Shown here: in pieces, positions 37,111-45,389 of the stretch
Layout of the letters: every line of letters starts with the position of its first letter
Numbering within the stretch: the first letter of the stretch is position 1
Assembly: GCA_963783865.1 (NCBI GenBank)
Contig: CAWAPD010000001.1
Span: forward strand, 124,001 to 188,000
Direction: 5' to 3'
Source: CAWAPD01 sp963783865
GTDB taxonomy: Bacteria > Actinomycetota > Thermoleophilia > UBA2241
DNA: 64,000 nucleotides
Program-made: the position numbers and the translations under genes
The notes under the pieces: model-generated
Told to the model about the DNA's origin: nothing
Databases searched by the model: none
What the model saw: the letters and a program-made list of their open reading frames with translations, nothing else

Positions 37111-37604
37111 TCAAGGCCGCGGCAGAAAGCGTGGGACGTTGTCTCGATAGCGTGCATAGGCTGCTCCGTAGGCACGCAAGAGGTCGGTCTCCTCGCGTCG
37201 GGCCACCGTCCAGAAGACCAGCACGCAGAGCGCCACCCAGGGCCAGGCAATCCAGGTGCGCGAAAGCAGGGCGATCCCCACGACGAGCACCGCAAAGGAG
37301 AGGTAGATCGGGTTGCGCGTGTGGGCGTAGGTGCCCGTGGTGACCAGCCCCTCGATGTGCCAGGTAGAGGGCAGCGAGAGCAGGGCAAGGAGGCGCAGCG
37401 CGACGGCGACGGCCACCAGGGTGCGCCGCCGACGAGCAAAGACAGGCGAGGCCCCATGAGAAGGTGGTGGCCCCGCCCGTAGCCGATGCAAAGAAAGCCA
37501 GCGACGCCGAGCCCGAGAGCCATGATCAACTGCCGGCGGCGCGGCGAAGGAGTGGCGCGCCTGTGGTGCGTCGACTGGTCTCCTGCGCCGTCCATGTACA
37601 CCAT
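37111..37604 (-). CDS. Isoprenylcysteine methyltransferase-like membrane protein, one frameshift
   Basis: The C-terminal half shows the ICMT/phospholipid methyltransferase pattern: GLVTTGTYAHTRNPIYLSF, a transmembrane helix, then ARREETDLLRAYGAAYARY. The N-terminal part (MVYMDGAGDQST, RRRQLIMALGLGVAGFLCIG) is in another frame up to a shift near 37450. Bacterial members methylate small molecules or lipids with SAM. It lies 24 bases downstream of no other gene on its strand and next to the right end of module 2. Confidence 0.65.
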
Positions 37605-37788
37605 GCTAGCGTCGGCAGCCCCGCCCGGCCATGGTCGCTGCCTAGTTCGACTGCCGACATCTGCCGACAAGACGCATCGCCACAGCTCCCGACAGTCGCG
37701 CACAGAACCGCACCTGGGGGCCTCAGAGACCTGGACTGTCCAGCACAATCGCACACAGGTAGCACCCAACCGGCACAGGTGAGGCACC

Positions 37789-37834
37789 ACTTTTGATCAG
37801 GGTGTCGTAGGTTCGATCCCTACGCGGCCCACCA
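37789..37834 (+). repeat. att copy C (tRNA-Lys 3' part)
   Basis: 46 bases with one mismatch to the tRNA (A to G in the anticodon loop). Flanked by the right-end repeat of module 2 and by a left-end repeat (37835-37919) with TTGCCGAC...TGCCGAC. Confidence 0.95.
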
Positions 37835-37938
37835 GAAAGGGCTGCATGGGCAACTTCTCGGCCGTCTTCCCCGCCCCAATGACCTCTTGCCGACGAAATG
37901 CCGACATTCTGACGACAGGTCTTGGCCCAGCGCGACAC

Positions 37939-38247
37939 TCAGGCGTCGATGGCGCCTTGGATCTCGGCGACAGTGCCTTCGCTCGGCAAGCCGCTCGACA
38001 ACGTGACGACCATGACGGTTGGCCCGAAGGCCTTCGCTGCAGCAAAGGCGCCTCGCAGGGCGGCGAAGACCGCCTCTTCGTTTCCCGGGGCGAAGCTGCT
38101 CAGGCGGCCCACCGTCACGTCGACACCGGCGTTGGCGGCGGCCCGCACTGCGGCCTCGATTGCCTCGTGCAGGTGTGGCTGGCGTAGCGGGTAGACCGAG
38201 AACTGCAGACCGACCTGAGTCGCCTCTGTTCCGTCGGCTTCGCTCAT
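37939..38247 (-). CDS. YkoF-like small ligand-binding protein
   Basis: 102 residues. ATG 38247 follows GGAGG. VGLQFSVYPLRQPHLHEAI and GVDVTVGRLSSFAPGNEEAV resemble the YkoF/thiamine-HMP-binding fold, in which one or two such domains bind the pyrimidine. A thiamine-related role is possible but no thi genes are nearby. Confidence 0.6.
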   Translation of the reverse strand: MSEADGTEATQVGLQFSVYPLRQPHLHEAIEAAVRAAANAGVDVTVGRLSSFAPGNEEAVFAALRGAFAAAKAFGPTVMVVTLSSGLPSEGTVAEIQGAIDA

Positions 38248-38347
38248 CGAGTACCTCCTTGTGTGCTCTGGTACTCATTGAGCGGCCAGAGAAATCAGAA
38301 ACGGCTCTTCCAGGACGCGCCGCCGGCTCTCCGCGCCACGACTGGGG

Positions 38348-38683
38348 CTACTTGATCTGCCCCTCGAAGCTGAAGGTCAGCGTTCCCCCAGAGAAGTGGA
38401 GGCCGGACTCCGTCTGCGAGCGCCTGAGCAGGTGGCAGTGCGTGTGGTGCGATGTCCCCTGGTCGTCGGTGAACTCGAACTTGGTCTCCTTGGCATCGGC
38501 TGCAGGCCTCTCCACCAAGCGGTCGAAGCTGTCCTGCGAGACGCCTTGGACGGAGACGTCCCACCCCACGGCACCGGTGCCTCGCGTGATCTTCCCCGAG
38601 GTCAGTGACACTTCCAGGCCATCGATCTCAAGATGCTTCAGCTGATACCGTCCTTGAGCCACGATGCTCCCTCGGTAGACCAC
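38348..38683 (-). CDS. Small protein, unknown
   Basis: 111 residues from GTG 38683, or 104 from GTG 38662 which has GGGAG closer by. Strand-rich sequence (YQLKHLEIDGLEVSLTSGKI, LHFSGGTLTFSFEGQIK) suggests a beta-sandwich or barrel. I do not recognise it. Confidence 0.5.
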   Translation of the reverse strand: MVYRGSIVAQGRYQLKHLEIDGLEVSLTSGKITRGTGAVGWDVSVQGVSQDSFDRLVERPAADAKETKFEFTDDQGTSHHTHCHLLRRSQTESGLHFSGGTLTFSFEGQIK

Positions 38684-38745
38684 GCCACTCTACGCCCACC
38701 CAACGATGAAACGCCCCGGCTGCGCCGCGGGCCACGACGAGGGCC

Positions 38746-38868
38746 GAGGGCATCGGCGCCGCGGCGAGCTTCAGCAGCCCTGTCGGCATCGCCTGCGACC
38801 CTGCCGGTTACCTCTACGTCGTGGATTCGGGCGACCACGCCATCCGCCAGATTCCGCACACCCGCCGA
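38746..38868 (+). pseudogene. NHL-repeat fragment
   Basis: EGIGAAASFSSPVGIACDPA then GYLYVVDSGDHAIRQIP is one NHL repeat with its typical FxxPxGIA...YVxDxxxHxIR pattern. It has no start, signal or further repeats, so it is a scrap of a secreted or surface propeller. Confidence 0.6.
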
Positions 38869-38890
38869 GGTCAGGGTGGAGGTCAGTCCC

Positions 38891-39700
38891 CTACTCGAGC
38901 AGGACAAACGCGTCAGCTGTGAGCTCATATTCCTCGTCTTCGTTGAGGTCGTGCACACGGATGCGCTCGAGCTCGCCCTCCCCGAGCAGCTCGAGTGGCT
39001 GCGCCTCGGCGAGGATCTTGACGTCGCTGAGGCGCAGGGCCGAGCGCACGGCCGGGCTCACGCTCGGTTCCTTGCCGGTCGTCATTAGCACCACGCGGCC
39101 GGTGTGGTCGGTGAGGTCCATGGCGAGCTGTGCGGCGCGGTCGCCCGTATCGAGCACCACGACGCGCTGGTCGGTGAGCCGCGGTAGCTGATCCACCGCC
39201 ACGCGCCGATAGAGGCCTTTGCCCTCGTACTCGTCGAGCTTCGCGATCTCGATCTCGGCGACCGCTGCCGGGATCGGATGACAGGCGGTGCCGCCTGGTG
39301 TCTTCATCGCGTCCTCGGGCCTGATGCCCTCACGCCAGTTCTTGATGGCCTCATGGAGGGCGTCGGCGGCGAGGTTGCTGCAGTGCATCTTGATCGGCGG
39401 CAACCCTTCGAGTGCGTCGGCCACGTCACCGCGACTCACTTTGAGGGCATCGTCCAAGGTCATGCCCTGAACCAGCTCGGTGATCATGCTCGAGGTGGCC
39501 ACCGCCGAGCCGCAGCCGAAGGTCTGGAACTTGATTTCCTTGATGCGATCGTCCTTGACGTCGATGTAGATGTCCATCATGTCGCCGCAGACGGGGTTGC
39601 CGACACGGCCGACGGCGACGTTGGGTCCCTCCAGCGTGCCCACGTTGCGTGGGTTGCGGAAGTGTTCGAGGGTCTTCTCTGTGTACTGCGTCGATTTCAT
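38891..39700 (-). CDS. IscU/NifU-type Fe-S scaffold fused to a thioredoxin-reductase-like domain
   Basis: 269 residues. Residues 1-125 are an IscU-like scaffold with all three cluster cysteines (GNPVCGD, FGCGSAVATSS, IKMHCSNLAADAL) and the partner Asp. Residues 150-269 (RVVVLDTGDRAAQLAMDLTD, GRVVLMTTGKEPS, LELLGEGELERIRVHDLNED, TADAFVLLE) follow the NADPH-domain pattern of thioredoxin reductases, but the GxGxxG loop is replaced by LDTGDR, so NADPH binding is doubtful. It is last in a tusA-dsrE-nifS-like operon. Confidence 0.82.
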   Translation of the reverse strand: MKSTQYTEKTLEHFRNPRNVGTLEGPNVAVGRVGNPVCGDMMDIYIDVKDDRIKEIKFQTFGCGSAVATSSMITELVQGMTLDDALKVSRGDVADALEGLPPIKMHCSNLAADALHEAIKNWREGIRPEDAMKTPGGTACHPIPAAVAEIEIAKLDEYEGKGLYRRVAVDQLPRLTDQRVVVLDTGDRAAQLAMDLTDHTGRVVLMTTGKEPSVSPAVRSALRLSDVKILAEAQPLELLGEGELERIRVHDLNEDEEYELTADAFVLLE

Positions 39701-39725
39701 CTGCAGTGCCTCTCAGTCCGGTCGG

Positions 39726-40936
39726 TCATGCCGGGGTCGTGGTCTTGTAGAGGGGGGAGAGCGCGCGCAACCTGGCGATCACTCCCGGCAGCGCGGCCAT
39801 GATGCGCTCCACGTCGTCCGCCCGGCTCCAGCGCCCGAAGGTGAACTCGAGCGAGCCGTGGGCCTCCTCATGCAACAGCCCGCAGGCGAGCAGCGTGTGC
39901 GAGGGCTCGAGCGTCTTGGAGCTGCAAGCCGAACCGGTCGCGGCGGCGATGCCATGGTCGCGCAGCGACAGCACCATGGCCTCGCCCTCCACGCCCTCGA
40001 AGCGGAAGTGAGCGTTGTTGGCCACGCGCTCCTCGGGGTGGCCGTTCAGGTGCGCGTCGGGAATCTCGGCGAGTACGCGCTTCACCAGGCGGTCCCGGAT
40101 GGCGCGCAGGCGCGGCGCCTCGGCACCCATCTCGGCGCCGAGGATATCGGCCGCGGCGGCCATCCCGACGATGCTTGCAAGGTCCTCGGTGCCGGAGCGC
40201 AGTCCGCGCTCCTGGCCGCCGCCCAACAACACCGGCGCCACCTGCACGCCCTGGCGCACGTAGAGCGCTCCGAGCCCGCGCGGCCCGTAGAGATCGTTGG
40301 ACGAGAGGCTGAGAAGGCTCACGGGCGCGGCGCTCGTGTCGATCGGCACCAGCCCCTCGGCGGCGACGGCATCGCTGTGCAGCGCGATGCCGGTGCCTTC
40401 GAGCAGCTGGGCGATCTCGGCGATCGGCTGGAGTGTGCCGATCTCGCTGCTCGCCCACTGCACTGACACGAGGATCGTCTCGTCGGTGATACGGGCGCGC
40501 AGCTTTTTGGGCGACACGCGCCCGTAGAGGTCGATCGGTACACGGCTCACGCGGAAGCCGTTCTTCTCGAGGTACTTGGCTATGTTGAGGATCGAGACGT
40601 GCTCGGCCTCGCTGATGATGACGTGGTCGCCCTTGCGCCGGTTGCGCAGGGCGTAGCCGATGATCGCCAGGTTGCTGGCCTCAGTGGCGCCCGATGTGAA
40701 GATGATCTCCTTGGGCTCGGCGCCGAAGAAGCTCGCGACGCGCCTGCGCGCCTCCTCGAGAGCAGCGGTCGCCACGTCGCCAACGCCATGCAGCGAGGCG
40801 GCGTTGCCGAACTTCTCCGTGAAGTAGGGCAGCATCGCCTCGACCACGCGGGGGTCGACCGGCTTCGCCGACTGGTAGTCGGCGTAGACGATATCCGTCG
40901 CGGGCGAGCTTCTCGCCGGGGTCGCTTTGCACTCAT
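39726..40936 (-). CDS. NifS/IscS-like protein lacking the PLP lysine, N-terminal frameshift
   Basis: Cysteine desulfurase fold: IIFTSGATEASNLAIIG, ISEAEHVSILNIAKYLE (His kept), HSDAVAAEGLVPID, RSGTEDLASIVGMAAAA, and the Cys loop ATGSACSSKTLEPSH. The usual SxHKxYGPKG is here LSLSSNDLYGPRGLGALYVR, so the Schiff-base Lys is Asp and the His before it Asn. The Gln of the DxxQ motif is Ala. ATG 40936 reads MSAKRPRREARPRR; a shift near 40890 leads to IVYADYQSAKPVDPRVVEAM. If the calls are right, normal desulfurase chemistry is unlikely. Confidence 0.82.
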
Positions 40937-40946
40937 CGCCGCCGCC

Positions 40947-41309
40947 TCAGAACCACATCGTCGCGTCGGCGTCCAAGGCCAGGTCGTTCAGCGTGGCCGC
41001 GCCCACGATCTTGACGCCCTCGATGAGCTCGACCGTCTCCCAGCCGAGCATCTGCTTGGACGCCTCGCACACATACACCGTGATGCCCATATCGAGCGTC
41101 TTCCTGAGCATCTCGCCGACACTGGGGAAGCTGCCGAGCTGCATCGCCTCGGCTGCCCCCGGCTTGAGCACCATGAGTCCCATGCCCAGGTAGTACACGG
41201 CCGCGTCGAGGCCCATCGCCTTGGCGCTTTGGGCCAACACCAGCGGGGAGTACTGCCGCTCGGGCAGGTTGCTGGTCTGCACGTAGAGGATGTTCTTGGT
41301 ATCTGCCAC
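40947..41309 (-). CDS. DsrE-family sulfur-transfer protein
   Basis: 120 residues, intact. Starts MADTKNILYVQTSNLPERQY, with LVLAQSAKAMGLDAAVYYLG and ITVYVCEASKQMLGW, the typical DsrE/F fold with a Cys in the second half. Such proteins carry persulfide between carriers such as TusA and downstream acceptors. It lies 10 bases upstream of the NifS-like gene. Confidence 0.85.
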   Translation of the reverse strand: MADTKNILYVQTSNLPERQYSPLVLAQSAKAMGLDAAVYYLGMGLMVLKPGAAEAMQLGSFPSVGEMLRKTLDMGITVYVCEASKQMLGWETVELIEGVKIVGAATLNDLALDADATMWF

Positions 41310-41324
41310 GGTCGTCCTTTCGCG

Positions 41325-41567
41325 TCAGGTCTGGCGGCGCAGCAGGATGCGCAGCTGCCCGTTCTGCTTCTCCACGGCGACCACTTCGTGGCCTGCGCGC
41401 TTGGCGAAGCGCGTGAGGTCTTCCTCGGCGGCGGGATCGTCGCTGAACACCTCAAGCACCTCGCCCACCTCGACGGCGTCGATCGCCTCTCGCGTCTGGA
41501 AGAGGGGCTCGGGGCAATACAGACCGAGGCAGTCCAAGGTCCGGGCCACGGTGGGATCGTCGGACAT
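41325..41567 (-). CDS. TusA-like sulfur carrier
   Basis: 80 residues from ATG 41567 after AAAGGAG. TLDCLGLYCPEPLFQTREAI has the conserved Cys of the CPxP motif, and VLEVFSDDPAAEEDLTRFAK is the standard SirA/TusA strand. It is the first gene of the minus-strand sulfur operon: TusA, DsrE, NifS-like, IscU fusion. Confidence 0.9.
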   Translation of the reverse strand: MSDDPTVARTLDCLGLYCPEPLFQTREAIDAVEVGEVLEVFSDDPAAEEDLTRFAKRAGHEVVAVEKQNGQLRILLRRQT

Positions 41568-41663
41568 CTGCTCTCCTTTCGCTGGCTGGGGGGCGTCTCG
41601 TGCCTGCCCCCCATCGCTACCATACCCAGCTGGCTCACTCATGGGTCAGTGCGCCGCCAGCCA

Positions 41664-41680
41664 GCCGACGTGACGTCGGC
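41664..41680. promoter_or_regulatory. 17-bp palindrome between tusA-like and SRPBCC genes
   Basis: GCCGACGT-G-ACGTCGGC is a perfect inverted repeat in the 337-base divergent gap. It may be an operator for the sulfur operon, the SRPBCC gene, or both. The rest of the gap holds a TAGGGT -10 candidate (41867) for the SRPBCC gene. Confidence 0.45.
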
Positions 41681-41904
41681 GCGATGTCGTGTGGTCAGAG
41701 TAGAGGGGTGACGCGGTGCCTCCGGAAGTCCGACAACGCTTCGGACCCGTGGCTCCCGCGGCGGGCCAACCGAGGCGGAGGCGTCGTTGGCGCGCGTGAC
41801 CTGCAGAGCGGCGGCATCGTCGCCCCACCGACGATCCGCTCCCGATTCGCGGGTCCCGCCGACGGGTAGGGTCGTGCCACCAACCGGGACGAGGAGGGGG
41901 AGGC

Positions 41905-42318
41905 ATGGCGTTCATCGACAAGACAGCCGAGGTGGCGGCGGACGTCCAGAAAGTCTATGCGGCCTGGACGGCCTTCGAGGACTACCCGAAGTTCATGGAG
42001 ACCATCGAGACGGTGACGGTCATCGGGGACGACCGGCTGCACTGGGGCGCGGTGATCGAGGACGACATCTATGAGTGGGATGCGGACCTCGTTGAGCACG
42101 TGCCCGACGAGAAGATCACATGGCGAGCCATCGACGGTCGCGAGACCGGCGAGGTTCGTTTTGAGAAGCTCGGAGCCGACAAGACGAAGGTGACCTACCA
42201 GCTCGACTACGACCCCGCGGCATGGGAAGGCAAAGCCGACACCGTACGCCACTGGATGAGGCGCCGCGTCGACAAGGATCTCGACAACTTCAAGCAGATG
42301 GTCGAAGCGGCCGCCTGA
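41905..42318 (+). CDS. SRPBCC-family (START-like) protein
   Basis: 137 residues. ATG 41905 follows GAGGAGGGGGAGG. VAADVQKVYAAWTAFEDYPKF is the usual start of the polyketide-cyclase/coenzyme-Q-binding group, followed by an antiparallel sheet and a C-terminal helix (RVDKDLDNFKQMVEAA). The ligand is unknown. Confidence 0.82.
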   Translation: MAFIDKTAEVAADVQKVYAAWTAFEDYPKFMETIETVTVIGDDRLHWGAVIEDDIYEWDADLVEHVPDEKITWRAIDGRETGEVRFEKLGADKTKVTYQLDYDPAAWEGKADTVRHWMRRRVDKDLDNFKQMVEAAA

Positions 42319-42407
42319 GCCGACCTGCACTCCTGAGATTGGCACTTGCCGCCGAGGTCTACGGCGAACAACGGACCATCCATGGTCGTCCCGTGGTGCG
42401 CACTATC

Positions 42408-42437
42408 GGGGCGGGTGCGTTTTGGCGCACCCGCCCC
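42408..42437. terminator. Hairpin terminator between convergent genes
   Basis: GGGGCGGGTGCG, loop TTTTGG, CGCACCCGCCCC: a perfect 12-bp stem between the SRPBCC and SPFH genes. The T tracts are short on both sides. Confidence 0.65.
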
Positions 42438-42448
42438 TTCGCCGTCCG

Positions 42449-43375
42449 TCAGCTCACCGACGCGATCTTGACGGTCGGCTTGTCGGTGTCGGTGGGCAGC
42501 GGCGTAAGGCCGCCGAGGTCGCCGATCACGTTGACCAGCTGGGTGTCGGACGGCACGACCACCTTCGCGTTCTGGTAGAGCGCGCGCTCGACGGCCTCGA
42601 GCTTGCGTAGCATCTGGGCGTTGCCCACGAAGAACTTGTCGGCCGCCTCGTTGACGAGCTGGATCGCCTGCGCCTCGCCCTCGGCCTCGAGGATCTTGGC
42701 CTGCTTGATGCCCTCGGCCTTCTTGATCTCGGCGCGGCGCTGGCCGTCGGCCTGCGTCTCGGTCGCGGTGGCGAAGTCGATCGCCGCGACCTTCTCGTTC
42801 TCGGCCTTGACGACCTTGTTCATCGTCTCCTGCACGTCGTGCGGCGGGTCGATCTCCTTGAGCTCGGTGCGTAGGATCTCGATCCCCCAGCTCGCCGTCT
42901 CTACGACGAGCGCCGAGCGCAGCGCGTCGTTGATCTTGCCGCGCTCGGAGTTGGCCGACTTCAGCGACAGCGTGCCGATGATGTTGCGCAGCGTCGTGCG
43001 CGCCAGGTTGACGACCTGGTTCTCATAGTTGGTCACGTTGTAGAGCGAGGCTTTGACGTTCTCCTCATCGCCCTTGACCTTGAGATAGACCTGCGCGTCG
43101 ACGCGGGCATTGAGGTTGTCGTTTGTGATGATCTCCTGGGGCTGGGCCTCGACCAGTACCTCGCGCACGTCGACCTGATACATGTGCTCGAGGAGCGGCA
43201 CGACCGCATGGATGCCCGGCTCCGCGTAGCGGTTGTACTTGCCCAGGCGCTCGACCAGGCCACGGTGCGTGGGGCGCACCATGCGGATGCTGGCGCGCAC
43301 CAAGACCAAGATGACCACGACGACGACCACGACGACGATCAGCTGGGTGATCGTGGCGGTCGCGACGGCCATCAT
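42449..43375 (-). CDS. SPFH/band-7 (stomatin-like) membrane protein
   Basis: 308 residues. One N-terminal helix (ITQLIVVVVVVVVILVLV) anchors an SPFH domain: RPTHRGLVERLGKYNRYAEPG, QPQEIITNDNLNARVDAQVY, NLARTTLRNIIGTLSL. A charged coiled-coil follows (KAENEKVAAIDFATATETQA, EGIKQAKILEAEGEAQAI). Stomatins form membrane rings that often pair with an NfeD-type protein or a protease; none is adjacent here. ATG 43375 follows AAGGGGG. Confidence 0.9.
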   Translation of the reverse strand: MMAVATATITQLIVVVVVVVVILVLVRASIRMVRPTHRGLVERLGKYNRYAEPGIHAVVPLLEHMYQVDVREVLVEAQPQEIITNDNLNARVDAQVYLKVKGDEENVKASLYNVTNYENQVVNLARTTLRNIIGTLSLKSANSERGKINDALRSALVVETASWGIEILRTELKEIDPPHDVQETMNKVVKAENEKVAAIDFATATETQADGQRRAEIKKAEGIKQAKILEAEGEAQAIQLVNEAADKFFVGNAQMLRKLEAVERALYQNAKVVVPSDTQLVNVIGDLGGLTPLPTDTDKPTVKIASVS

Positions 43376-43982
43376 GACTGCCCCCTTGCGACTGCCGGAT
43401 CAATCGATGCGGTGGCCATGTCCTTCTCCTTCACGTCTGATGGCGGCCGTCCACGGGTCGAGGCGCAGGTAGCACTGCACGCAGATTGTCAGGGGTCGGT
43501 GGCTCGGATCGGCTCGAGGCTACCTGCAGTCAGGGCTCCCGGTCTGAGCCCGCGCTGCAATGATTCCCGCTGCACTCGACTTCAAGACAGGCAACGGCAG
43601 GGCCTGGTGACTGCGATCAGCGCCCTGCAGGCGGCCGCGGGTCGCCTGACCTGGGATGGCGTGCGCGTAGTGGCCGAGCATCGACTGAGACGAAGGCGCG
43701 CCGGCAGGTCGACCGCAGCTCCGACCCGGGCAACGGCGTCGTGACGGCCCCGCCGGGGTAGACAAGTATAGCCCGTCGCAGATGCTGGGCATGGCTGAGG
43801 CGTGGCACGGCAAGCAGAATCAGCACTGAGCTTGGCGTGACGCGCCTCAGGAGCGGCAAGGTAGGCACGTCTTAGCACGGCTGGTTTGTCAGCGCCTCCC
43901 AGACTGCGGCGGGCTTTGCTATGAGGCAACGGCCGTGGGGGCCACCAACCAGCCAAGAACCCAGGGACAAGGAGGACACGAC
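43376..43982. other. Gene-poor 0.6 kb
   Basis: Between the SPFH and Hsp20 genes. The only signal I can support is a possible recombinase scrap at 43524-43690 (listed separately). The last 40 bases hold the Hsp20 ribosome-binding site AAGGAGG. Confidence 0.5.
43524..43690 (-). pseudogene. Possible second integrase C-terminal scrap
   Basis: SSQSMLGHYAHAIPGQATRG, then QGADRSHQALPLPV, resembles the active-site Tyr region and tail of phage-type integrases (HYAHAIPGQ). It is short and the upstream motifs are missing or out of frame, so this is only suggestive. Confidence 0.35.
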
Positions 43983-44432
43983 ATGCCAGTCGTCAGGTGG
44001 GAACCGTTCCAGGACGCCGCCAGCCTGCAGCGTCTCTACCACATGTTCGGCTCTGCGCTCGAGCGCAGCTGGATCCCGGCCGTCGACATCATCGACACGT
44101 CCGACGCCTTCCTACTGAAGGCGGAGCTGGCCGGGATGAAGCTCGAAGACGTCCACATCGAGCTCGAAGACGATGTGCTCACGATCAGCGGCGAGCGCCA
44201 CCAGGAGGAGAGGTTCGAGGCGGAGCAGTACCAGAGCACGGAGTGGCGCTACGGAGCCTTCCGGCGCAGCATCACGCTGCCGCGCAGCGTGAAGCGGGAT
44301 GCGATCGAGGCGACCTACGAGGACGGCGTCGTCGAGGTGCGCGTGCCCAAGGCCGCAGAGGTCAAGCCGCAACAGATCGAGGTCAAGGCAAAGGGCGAGG
44401 GGCGCGCGATCGACACGGGCGGCGCGACCTGA
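43983..44432 (+). CDS. Hsp20/alpha-crystallin small heat-shock protein
   Basis: 149 residues. ATG 43983 follows AAGGAGG. The alpha-crystallin domain runs from about residue 35: IPAVDIIDTSDAFLLKAELA, MKLEDVHIELEDDVLTISGE, the edge segment YGAFRRSITLPRSV, and GVVEVRVPKAAEVKPQQIEV. ATP-independent holdase. No CIRCE or HAIR box is seen upstream. Confidence 0.93.
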   Translation: MPVVRWEPFQDAASLQRLYHMFGSALERSWIPAVDIIDTSDAFLLKAELAGMKLEDVHIELEDDVLTISGERHQEERFEAEQYQSTEWRYGAFRRSITLPRSVKRDAIEATYEDGVVEVRVPKAAEVKPQQIEVKAKGEGRAIDTGGAT

Positions 44433-44727
44433 CGAAGCGGCCGGCGGGCGCTGAGACGGTGACCCGCAGGGCAGGGGGCGGCGGCGGCTTGCGCTACTTC
44501 GGCGCTAGCAGCAAATCAGCGATCAGCGCCGCCAACTGCCCCCTGAAGCGAGGGGATGGTGTGTGGCGCCAGCCAGGGTGATCGTCTCGGCCTCGGCCTG
44601 ATGCCGACGACGCTGCCAGTGGTCGGCGCGCCGCCGGCAGAGGCACGGCTCCCAGGTCTGTGCCGACCGTCCCCCGCGGACCGCATGATCGCTGCGAGGC
44701 TGAGTCAGCAGGCGAAGGGAGAGGTCG
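44433..44727. other. Intergenic, no gene supported
   Basis: High-GC spacer between Hsp20 and an AT-richer gene. No coding frame with family character on either strand. The base composition changes sharply at about 44730. Confidence 0.4.
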
Positions 44728-45132
44728 ATGAGGACACAAGTGGGTCTATGGATTGACCATCGGAAGGCTATTATCGTGGCTGCTACGGAGAAGGGTGAAG
44801 AGACGGGGCTGGTAATATCCAAGTCTGAAAGACAACTCCGCCGATCTGGTGATTCACCTCTTAGTGGCCCCTATGAATCTCAGCAAGTACCGGCAAGTGA
44901 CAGCCGCCAGAAGACACTTTCGGGACATCTCAACATCTACTACGACGCGGTGATCGCCGCTATTCGTGATGCGGAGTCCATTCTGATATTCGGTCCTGGT
45001 GAGGCAAAGGGAGAACTGAAGGAACGTCTTGAAAGAGACAACCTCGGTGGACGTATCGTAGGCATTGAAACCGTCGACAAGATGACGGATCGGCAGATTG
45101 CGGCGAAAGTGCGAGAGTACTTTCCACAATAG
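44728..45132 (+). CDS. eRF1-domain-3-like/unknown protein, foreign composition
   Basis: 134 residues. ATG 44728 after GAAGGGAGAGG. Starts TQVGLWIDHRKAIIVAATEK; the C-terminal half IYYDAVIAAIRDAESILIFG and GPGEAKGELKERLERDNLGG looks like the fold of eRF1 domain 3 and related ribosome-associated proteins. I have seen this protein type as a conserved unknown. The gene is clearly richer in A and T than anything near it, which suggests recent transfer. Confidence 0.7.
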   Translation: MRTQVGLWIDHRKAIIVAATEKGEETGLVISKSERQLRRSGDSPLSGPYESQQVPASDSRQKTLSGHLNIYYDAVIAAIRDAESILIFGPGEAKGELKERLERDNLGGRIVGIETVDKMTDRQIAAKVREYFPQ

Positions 45133-45277
45133 CGTCGCGACTTCTCCCCCCTAGTGTTACTGAATTGCGGACGCAATGCCGACGAGACGCCTGACTACGC
45201 CTCACCACGGGCGCGCAACCTGGACTTTGCAGCACTTCTTGCCACAGACCGACACGGACCGTCACGAGTGAGTCACC

Positions 45278-45323
45278 ACTCTTAATCAGGGTGTCGTAGG
45301 TTCGATCCCTACGCGGCCCACCA
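45278..45323 (+). repeat. att copy D (tRNA-Lys 3' part)
   Basis: 46 bases with one mismatch (T to C). The right-end repeat of module 3 precedes it. The left-end repeat following it (45324-45380) keeps GAAGTGGCTGCAAATTGGCC but lacks the TGCCGAC pair. Confidence 0.95.
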
Positions 45324-45389
45324 GAAGTGGCTGCAAATTGGCCGCTTTTCTACCGACTCCCCCGCTCCGAGACCCGTCTTCGCCGCGAC

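Larger units (their letters stand above)
33354..37788. mobile_element. Integrative module 2, about 4.4 kb
   Basis: Lies between att copies B and C. The left end carries TTGCCGAC...TGCCGAC ending in GACGACAAGAC at 33443. The right end (37651-37788) carries CTGCCGACATCTGCCGACAAGACGC, ACCTGGACTGTCCAGCAC and GTGAGGCACCAC. Cargo: secreted propeller, integrase C-terminal scrap, cupin, two membrane proteins. Confidence 0.72.
37835..45277. mobile_element. Integrative module 3, about 7.4 kb
   Basis: Lies between att copies C and D. The right end (45165-45277) carries TGCCGACGAGACGCC and ACCTGGACTTTGCAGCAC. Cargo: YkoF-like protein, sulfur-transfer/Fe-S cluster, SRPBCC and SPFH proteins, Hsp20, an AT-richer foreign gene, plus an NHL-repeat scrap and a possible integrase scrap. 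Confidence 0.7.
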
